A DNA stretch of 64,000 nt, from NCBI GenBank assembly GCA_006384855.1, contig VCJN01002248.1, positions 62,001-126,000 on the forward strand. Direction: 5' to 3'. Positions within the stretch are counted from its first letter, which is position 1, and each line of letters begins with the position of its first letter. Positions 56,278-64,000 of this stretch are shown in pieces. Source of the DNA: Tetraselmis striata (taxonomy: Eukaryota; Chlorophyta; Chlorodendrophyceae; Chlorodendrales; Chlorodendraceae). A model generated the notes under the pieces. It searched no databases and had not been told where the DNA came from. It was given only the letters and a program-made list of their open reading frames with translations. Position numbers and translations under genes: made by a program.

Positions 56278-58596
56278 CATGGGGGTGGGGCTGAGCGTGG
56301 GGGCGAGCGAGTTGGCGAGCTCCGCATTGGTGAGATGCTCCCATAGCGTATCGAAGTAGCGGCGCCATGTGAGGAGCTGCGGCTGCCGGGAAGCGTGGCT
56401 GTTGCGGCTGCCGGTGGGCGGCAGGTGGCGCTGCGGCGTGTCGCGCTCTGGCCAGGCGGCGCCGACATCGCGGCCGAGCCAGCCGCAGCAGCTGATGTCT
56501 ACCACGTGCGCGTTGCGGATGGGCGCTGGCGGGGCGGCACGCCACTCCGGCACAATGCCCATGCTCACCTTCTCGGCGACCTTCCGTGGCCGCCGAAGGG
56601 GGTTTGGGGGCGGAAAGGGGGGGGGGGGGGGGGGGGGGGGGGTTCAGATGGGCATAGCACGGGCCAGAGCAAAGGGGTGCTGAACCAGGACATGGACCCG
56701 AAACCGGCCACACCTGCATGTGGGCCCCTCGTAGCCACAGCGCCAGCATGAGCAGCGCGAGGGAGAGCAGCAACGCGCTGGTGGTCGTCGCCCAACTACA
56801 CGCCACAGAGCAGCAATCAGGAGAAAAGGACGGACTGCCCAACGGGTTGAAAAGCGCAGAGTAAGCATGCATGCAGTTTGTCATCACCCACGCAAGAGGA
56901 AGGGGAGGGGAGGGGAGGAGGGGGGGGGGGGGGGGGGGGGCTTACAATGCTAGGTGGCTCACGCCCATGATGGCGCCGCTCACATGGGTGGCCAGTTGGA
57001 CGATCAGTAGCAGGAGCATGCCGCAAGCGCGATGGAACCTGCGGCGCCCCAACAGAGTGTGCGACCAAAGTAAATGCAAGCGCATCTGATACCGAACGCC
57101 AGTACCCGGGGATACGACACAGCAAGGACAAAGCCCCCCCTCCCCCCCCCTCCCCCCCCGCCCCCCCACACACACACTGCCACCATCAGAAAGCGCTTTC
57201 AGCATGGAGCCGTGGTCGGGCCGAGAACCCTCCGCAAGCAGCAGCGCGCTGGCTACGCACCTGTTGGGCCAGTCGCTGAATCGCGCGCCGAGTCGCACAA
57301 AGACGGCGGCGTACGCGGCCATCATGACTAGCGAGTCGAGCAGTAGCAGCGACTGCATTCTCAAGTCGTCCACGCCGGCGAACGCCAGGAGCACGCCGGC
57401 GATAAGCAGGGCGGTGTACGAGAATATCACTACCCACAACAGCCGCGACGCGACCTGCGACAGCCTACGTGGGCGGACAGCCAGGGCAGGGCGGGGCGAG
57501 TGAGATGCGCCGCCTCGTTAGTGGGTCACTGAGCAAACTGGGGAAGGCGACACGGGAGCAAGGGGCAAGGCGACACGGGAACAAGGGAGCAAGCAGCCTT
57601 CGCCTCGGCATTCCCGACAGCGGGGATTCGCGTCTGGGTACATAGTTTGTGTGCTACTGCTACTGGGGTTGTTGTTTGCTACCTCCCCACTAAATATTGT
57701 GCCGGTATATGTCTACCTCGTAGTCCGGGTACGTATACGGAGCACGTAGACTACAGCTTCTATGTATGTTATAGTTTGCTGTGGATGGTGTAACCAAGGA
57801 ATGGAATTACCACAGAAGACCCGGCGACCCACAGCCGGCCGCGTGAGCTACCGATGCTACCTGCCCTCGTGACTCGTTCCCTCCGTCCCAGTAGTGCCCC
57901 GGTCGCAGTATCCGACGGCTGGCTCTAGTTCTCTTGCTGTAGCGCCCCTGGGCTGGAGCACCCGAGGTAGTCGCGCAGGTAGTCATTGACAGGCTTACTG
58001 AGGTGGTCGTATCATCACGCGGCAGTCCTCGTAGTATTTTGCGCTTACGACTACAACAGATGATCGGCCCAACCGCGTACTGGTGTGTACGCGCAACCGT
58101 ACACGCACCTGATGTTCGTCTCGAGCGCGCTGAAGAGGGGCGGCGGCTGGGGCCGGATGAATCGGCCAAAGACGCGCCTCGTCGACGGTGGGAATCTCGC
58201 CGGCTGGTCTGGGTTGAGGCGCGACGCTGGAAGCGGGCGGTTGGGAGACGGGGTAGGTTGGTCCGACAATCGAATGGGAGCGTCGGTGTGTCCGTACGGC
58301 AAGCCAGCAGGGCGACCCTCGCTGCGCATGCCACCGCTGCTGCTCCAGAGCCCGTGCCCCGGTGAGTCGACGCCTCCGGAATTGCGCGGCTGGGCGGAGC
58401 TGGCAATAAGTCCTCTCCCGGACCCAGGCAGTGACGAGGACACAGCCGAGGGAGAGGTGACAGAGTCCCCCCCGCCCATGCTCCTGGTCAGGCCGAGGGA
58501 GGCACCGCCGCCTCCGCTTGGTCGGTCGCCAGTGCCTGAGCCCGACTCGAGTTCTGCATTCCGGAACCCCGCCCCCCAGCCCCCGTGTCCGAACAT
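56278..58596 (-). CDS. Multi-pass membrane protein, unassigned (possible 5' part of the RING gene)
   Basis: Five exons (58,109-58,596; 57,261-57,464; 56,946-57,038; 56,714-56,795; 56,278-56,580) join with exact phases to 390 codons. A Gly/Ser/Pro-rich N-terminus (residues 1-160, MFGHGGWGAGFRNAELESGS) precedes hydrophobic segments: LWVVIFSYTALLIAGVLLAF, MQSLLLLDSLVMMAAYAAVF, MLLLLIVQLATHVSGAIMGV and SALLLSLALLMLALWL. A soluble part follows (HVVDISCCGWLGRDVGAAWP to RRYFDTLWEHLTNAELANSL). After the donor at 56,278 the next step is unclear: a 3-codon end (PH stop), a 30-nt exon (about 56,170-56,199), a His- or Pro-rich exon (55,920-56,068), or direct fusion to the RING exon, all possible by splice signals. 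Four membrane segments with a cytosolic RING would be a membrane E3 ligase; this is inference. I do not recognise the membrane domain. Confidence 0.6.
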
Positions 58597-59379
58597 GCTG
58601 CAGGGCGGCGTGTCGCCGCTCCTGCCACCTTACAAACGGACCTCAGCGACGTGGGCGCTTATGCAGGCGTCCTGCGGTGCGGCGTGTTCTGTCGACGGTG
58701 TGAGTGGGTTAAGGGAACGTAGCCGGCAAGTACCGTGTGTATAAATGCGAGAACGCTGCAGTGAGAACCTACGTATCAATGGGAGGTACCTGTACACGTT
58801 GCGCAGTCGTCATCGCTCCACAGTATACTACTGCTGCGCATGCCCGGCGTGGCGGATGAATAAATCCTTACCCGGGTACCTGCATTATGAATGATGAAAA
58901 ACATCTGCACGCGCACGCGGGTGGGGCGCAGTCTGCCGGCAGTAGGGTAAAATCCCTACACAGCGGCGCTACAGGGTGCCCACATATGCTGCATTGCTTT
59001 GCACCGCCTACTGTACCTGTACCTGTTTTACCCCAAACATGTACCCTGTACCCTAACCTGTACCTGTACTCGTTGTCGTACTAGTGCTGCGGCTTGCTGC
59101 TGAGGCGCTGCTAACTGCCGCTGGCGGATTATTTCACAGACCCCAAAGCGAACTATTATCAAGCAAGATAATCGTCTCATTGGATTATTGCGAAGATAAG
59201 CATGAGGTAACAAGATAAGCCCATAAGGGGACCACACGTTGCAAACAAGTTGACCAAGCACACGTTAGTTGCTTACAGTCAAGGTGAACGCACGTTGCGG
59301 TCGACCATGATCACCTAGTCAGATGCCCGCCCTTGTCGTGTTAGATGCTCGCCCGCCCGGTGTGTCGATGTAGTCCGGT
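58597..59379. other. Region without a recognised gene
   Basis: This lies upstream of the membrane-protein gene and should contain its promoter. CCTGTACC/TACCTGTACC short repeats occur at 59,014-59,075. A plus-strand frame over 58,085-58,744 is the antisense of exon 1. No RNA gene is seen. Confidence 0.45.
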
Positions 59380-60240
59380 CATCCCATAGTGTGTCCGCGG
59401 ATGCAGTCTGCCCGGACTAGCCGCCGCCTCCGCTTGTGCCGCGCGGGAGCGCTTCGTCCCCGCGCACCACCGCCGGCATGGCCTCTCCATTACCCATCTC
59501 CGCCCCGCGATGCTTCAACTAAACATCCGTTTCCAATATCCGTAAGCCCCCCTTCTCCCCCCTTGTCTTCCGGTGTCTACCAATTTCGACTGTGTTCGGG
59601 AGGAGACTAGGAGGGGGGGGGGGGGGGGGGGGGTCCAATGGCGCGCGTGTAGTCCGTGATGTCCATAGCGCCTACGACATGCCGACCTCCCACCCGCACC
59701 TCGGTATCACGGACGCGCGGGCAAGCAGTCACGAGCTTTTGAATAGCCCATACGTATGGGCGAATGTTTAGTGGGGGATGTGGGGAGTCGCGGCCTAATA
59801 ATGCGTCAACTTATGGCCCATCAACGCGCCGGCACCGCCGGCCCGGCATGTCCATTACTCGTCTCCGCACCGTGCTGCTGAAGCTATGCATCCTTTTGCC
59901 AGTATATGAAAGCCCCCTCCCCTATAATTTCCCTACGTCTTCTAGTGTCTAGCTTGTCTACCAATACGGATTGTCTTCGCGCGCGCGCGCGGGGGGGGGA
60001 GGGGGGGGACGGCGCGTGTGTAGGTCCGTGATGTCCGTGGCGCCTACGACCTGCCGACCTTCTCCCGCACCTTGGCATCACGCAAATGCGTACACAATGT
60101 GCCGCCCACTCGTGTGCGGCGTGATTGGAGTCGCCCCCAGAGCAACGTGCCACGTGATTAGCGTACGCGACCGCCCAAGTCGCGTCCTACACGCAATCAC
60201 AGAATTTTGATTGGTCCATACATCTGGGCGTATGTCAGAT
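59380..60240. repeat. Tandem duplication of about 385-430 bp at the edge of the palindrome
   Basis: Blocks at 59,460-59,720 and 59,830-60,090 share TCCATTAC(C/T)C(A/G)TCTCCGC, GTGTCTACCAAT/TTGTCTACCAAT, a G run, and GTCCGTGATGTCC(A/G)T(A/G)GCGCC, in the same order. Confidence 0.7.
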
Positions 60241-63200
60241 GGGCGATGTGGGGAGTCGCGGCCTATTAATTGCGTCAACTGATGGCCCGTCGGCGGGTCA
60301 TCCTCGGATCGTGCGCAGTATTTTCCGACTTGACGCTGGGAAAGCGTGGAGCGGCGTATACTGCGCAATGCGCGGGGGCTAAGTGCTTTGTCCGAGTGCC
60401 CGCGAAGCAGACACGTGCCAACAATCCGCACAGAGGGCTGCGCTTTGCTCCCGGGAAGAGGGAACATGCACTTGAGGACCTGCACTACAACAATGCCAGG
60501 ATGGTCTACGTCACTCTACGGTGACATGGGGGTGATGCTATGGACTGCTTTTGCTAATGCCCTGTCACGGGCTATCGATGGCCTTTCACTCGCGGCCTAG
60601 TTCGAGCAAGAGTGGAACAAGAATAAGGGGAATGTTGTGACCCTCAACATGCCTTGGCGCCAATTCCCAAACCATATATGATTGCCCCTGCCCCCCCCCC
60701 CCCCTTCTAATTTAAGAATGGAACTCCGCGCCACCCGCGCCGCGCTCAGCCGCCCGCGCCGCAGCCGCCCGCGTCTCAATGGTCCAGCCGCGTTGTGCGC
60801 CCACGAAAATGCGGTTGAATATTCCAGCCGCACGATGTGATGTCAATAGTGGGGCAAATGCGTGACAAGTGCACGCAACGTGTACGAACGTGAGGCAGGG
60901 CACCGATTGTCGGTTTGAGCTCAAAATTTCAGCACGTGTTGCTTACATGTACTACACGGAACTGCCATGGTTTGGTCTGCAATGCCCAACACATGGGGCA
61001 CCGCGTGCGTGGCCCGGCTAATTGTGCTGCGGGGAATACTGTCTATGATGTTTGACGGGCTTGTATAGCGTTTTCTATGCAGGTGTTATGCATGCCATGC
61101 GTTACGGGGATATCTGCGTGCATTAATTGCTGTGATGCCGTATACGCACTGCCTGTGCTGTGCAATACTAACCCCCGGCAACGGGCTTGTAGCATCGCCT
61201 AGAAATGAACACGAGGGCACCGATGAAAGCGGTTTAAGCCCAAATTCGTAGCAAGAGTTGCGTGCATATACAACACGGCACTGCCATGGTTCGATATGCG
61301 ATGGACAGCACATGGGATGACAGCGCGGGCGTGGGCCGGCGAGTTATGACGGCGCGGGGAATAGCTGTAAATATGGTTTCGAAGCATAGAATATGGAGCA
61401 GCGGCGCGGCAGTGCTAGTGTTGTGTTTGACGTGTGTCAGTGGCGTCCCTGGCCCTACTAACATTGGTTTGTTTTTTTGTCTTCTAGACATGTGTTATGC
61501 ATGCCTTGCGGTTCGGTGCCCTCGCATTTAGTTACATGCGCTGCGTCAAGCCCGCTGCCGGGGGTATTGCACATGCAGTACCGGCAATGCGTATACGGCG
61601 GCACCACAACAAATAATGCACCTACGCAGATAATCACCCACGTACCGCATGGCATGCATAACGCATGTCTAGAAGGCACTATAGAAACCTGTATTAGTAG
61701 GGCAACGGACGCCACTCATGCCGAATACAACAGTAGCCCTGCCGCGCCGCTGATCGTTTACTCCATGCTCCGAAACCACGTTTACAGCTGTTCCCCGTGT
61801 CGGCATAGTTTCCCGGCCCACGCCATGGCTGTCCCATGTTCTTGCCAATGAGTGCGAGGTAGGGCGCCGCCGCCTCGCCGGTGTAGTACTTGTAAAAGGT
61901 GCCCAACTGGCGGTACTTGGGCGGGCAGGACAGCGTCTCGAGGTCGTCATAGTTTCGGACCGCCTGTGAGCACAGCGTGGGGAGGGCACCACGAAGGGTT
62001 TAGGGCATGCCAGTGCCGTCCATGATATGTAAGCATTATTTGCTGCGAGTTTAATTGAGCCCAAATCGCGACAATTGATGTCCCCACGTTTATTTCTAGG
62101 CGATGCGACAAGGTCGCTTCCCGGGGTATTGCAGCACATGCGGTGCGTAAACGGCACAGCAACTAACAAATAATGTACCTACGCAGATGATTACCCACGT
62201 ACTGCATGGCATGCATTATACATGTATAAAAGACACTATACACACACGTATAGTTCGTAGGGTCGCCACACGCGTCAAACACAACACTAGCACAAAATGC
62301 GCGCCGCTGCTCCTATACTCCATGCTCCGAAACCACTTTTACAGCTATCCCCCGCGCCGGCATAATTTGCCGGCCCACGCCCCCGCTGTCCCATGTGTTG
62401 GCCATCGCAGATCGAACCATGACAGTGCCGTGAACTATATGTACGCAACACTGCCCGCGATTTTGAGCTCATACGCACTCATTCATTGGTGCCCTCGCCT
62501 AGAAATACAGGGCCATTGCGACAAGGCCATTGCCGGGGGTATTGCACAGCACCGGCAGTGCGTATACGGCACCATAACAAACAATGCACCTACGCAGATA
62601 ATTACCCACGTACCGCATGGCATGCATAACACACGTGTATAAGACATTCTACACATCCGTATAAGTTTAGGACGCCACACATGCCGAACACAATAACAAT
62701 AGCATTGCCGCGCCGCTTCTCCATACTCAATGCTCCGAAACCACATTCCCCGCGCCGGCATAATTCGCCAGCCCACGCCCCCGTTGTCCCATGTGCTGTC
62801 CATCGCAGATCGAACCATGGCAGTGCCGTGAATTTTATGTACGTAACACTTGCTGCGAGTTTGAGCTCATATATACCGCACTCATTGGTGCCCTCGCCTG
62901 TATTTCTAGGCGATGCGACAAGGCCATTGCCGGGGGTATTGCACATCACCGGCAGTGCGTATACGGCGGCACCACAACAAAAAAACTGCACCTACGCAGA
63001 TAATTACCCACGAACCGCATGGCATGCATAACACATGTGTAGAAGGCACTATACAAACTTGTATTAATAGTAGCGCCACGGACGCCACACAAGCCAAACA
63101 CAACATTAGCACTGCCGCGCCGCTGCTCCATGCCCCATGATTGCCCCGAAACCCCCGTTGCAGTTATTTCCTCCGCAGAATAATTTGCGCCGGCCCCCGC

Positions 63201-63985
63201 CCCCGTTGCCCCATGTGCTGGCCATTGCATACCGAACCATGGCAGTGCCGTATAGTACATGGAAGCAACACGTCCTGCGATTTTGAGCTTAAACCGCGAC
63301 AATCCGTGCCCCCGCGTTCATAGACGTGGTGTACCCTCGTCACACATTTTCCTCACCGTTGATATCACATCGTGCGGCTGGAATGTTCAACCGCATTTTT
63401 GTGGGCGCATAACGCGGCTGGACTGTTAAGACGCGGGCGGCCGCGGCGCGGGCGGCTGGGGCGGCGCGGAAGCTCCATTCTTAAATTAGAGGTAGGGCAG
63501 GGTAGGGGTAGGGGTAGGGGCAATCATGGCTTGGAAATGGCGCCATGTTGAGGGTCACAACATTCCCCTTGTTCATGTTCCACTCTTGCTTGAACTAGGC
63601 AGCGCCTAAAAGGCTATCAATAGCCCATGACATGGCATTGAAAAAGCAGTCCATCACATCTTCTCCATGTCACTGCACTACTAGAACACTTTGACATTGT
63701 TGTGAAGGCCCTCAACTGCATGTTTCCTCTCCCCGGGAGCAAAGCGCAACCCTCTGTGCGGATTGGCATGCATGTGCTTGGTTCGAAGGCACTGAGGCAA
63801 AGAAGTTAGCCCCACACGCACCGCTGGGGAATGCGCCGCTCCACCCACGCTTTCCCGAGCGTCAAGTCGGAAAATGCTGCGCACAATCCGAGGATGACGC
63901 GCGGACGGGCCATCAGTTGACGCAATAGGCCGCGACTCCCAACATCGCCAACCGGACATATACGCAGCAAACGTATATGTGGGCC
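60200..63985. repeat. Large imperfect palindrome with ~400-bp internal repeats
   Basis: The left arm (about 60,200-60,850) and right arm (about 63,360-63,985) are inverse copies; for example GGGAATGTTGTGACCCTCAA at 60,629 faces its inverse at 63,550, and TCCGACTTGACGCTGGGAAA at 60,325 faces its near-inverse at 63,853-63,873. Between them a repeat marked by GGCACTGCCATGGTTCGATA recurs forward near 60,958 and 61,277 and inverted near 62,398, 62,790 and 63,218; the symmetry centre is near 61,570. Both arms keep a partly open frame (QEWN(K/M)NKGNVVTLNM), likely a decayed element gene. The class of element is not clear. Confidence 0.75.
61848..61963 (-). pseudogene. DBR1: Captured exon fragment of lariat debranching enzyme (DBR1)
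   Basis: After an acceptor-like TGTGCTCACAG the minus strand reads AVRNYDDLETLSCPPKYRQL, then GTFYKYYTGEAAAPYLALIG. This matches the DBR1 segment that in animals reads AVRN..DL......PPKYR...TFY.YYSGE..AP.LTLFIGGNHE, just before the GNHE metal-binding motif. The fragment stops at the point where the surrounding ~400-bp repeat resumes (ACATGGGACAGCC). About 39 codons plus a little upstream intron have been carried into the repeat. It cannot make an enzyme. DBR1 linearises intron lariats in the nucleus; the functional gene is expected elsewhere. Confidence 0.75.
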
Positions 63986-64000
63986 AATCAAAACTTTGTT

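Noticed and set aside
58085-58744. 219-codon plus-strand ORF
   Set aside because: The minus strand gives an exon whose donor and phase fit the following membrane-protein exon, so this is its antisense.
1-64000. Retroviral, LTR or Polinton-like element
   Set aside because: I saw no reverse transcriptase, integrase, capsid or protein-primed polymerase motifs, and no long terminal direct repeats flanking such genes.

Overview
The window looks like nuclear DNA of a green alga (Chlorophyta). The evidence is a complete 12-exon plant-type GT77 arabinosyltransferase, intron-dense GC-rich genes, long C/G homopolymer runs in introns, interstitial CCCTAAA-type telomere motifs, and a CACTA transposon family with 3-bp target duplications. 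No organellar, bacterial or viral gene cluster was seen.

Bases 1 to about 19,010 are transposon. An older CACTA-type element lies on the minus strand, with transposase exon 1 at 18,113-18,679 and exons 2-6 at 10,285-6,711. A second family member (10,367-18,105) has inserted into intron 1 of that transposase gene, with 22-bp terminal repeats starting CACTG and a CAC target duplication. The two copies lie head to head, so their shared 3' modules form a long inverted repeat (364-6,870 and 13,441-16,430). Those modules are a Cys-rich gene, a small basic gene, and arrays of a 368-bp unit (11 copies in one, 3 in the other). The inner copy has lost most of its transposase but kept its ends, so it was probably moved in trans.

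Bases 19,000-30,000 hold one unassigned 259-codon ORF, an eroded ~400-bp repeat array and otherwise unrecognised DNA.

Bases 30,400-58,600 are the gene-bearing part. In order they are: an NFKBIL1-like gene (+); an ADAR-like RNA adenosine deaminase with three double-stranded-RNA-binding domains (-); an RRA-type extensin arabinosyltransferase (+); a protein combining a coiled coil, a TIR-like domain, a SAM-like domain and four EF-hands (+); an orphan terminal exon (-); a SIP5/DA2-type RING protein (-); and a multi-pass membrane protein (-) that may be the 5' part of the same gene as the RING protein. Two small inverted-repeat elements sit between genes.

Bases 59,400-64,000 are a second repeat complex, a large imperfect palindrome built of ~400-bp repeats. 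It carries a captured exon of the lariat-debranching enzyme DBR1. The most unusual items are the ADAR-like gene, the TIR-SAM-EF-hand protein, the self-nested CACTA pair with a Tudor-like/BED-like transposase exon, and the captured DBR1 exon.
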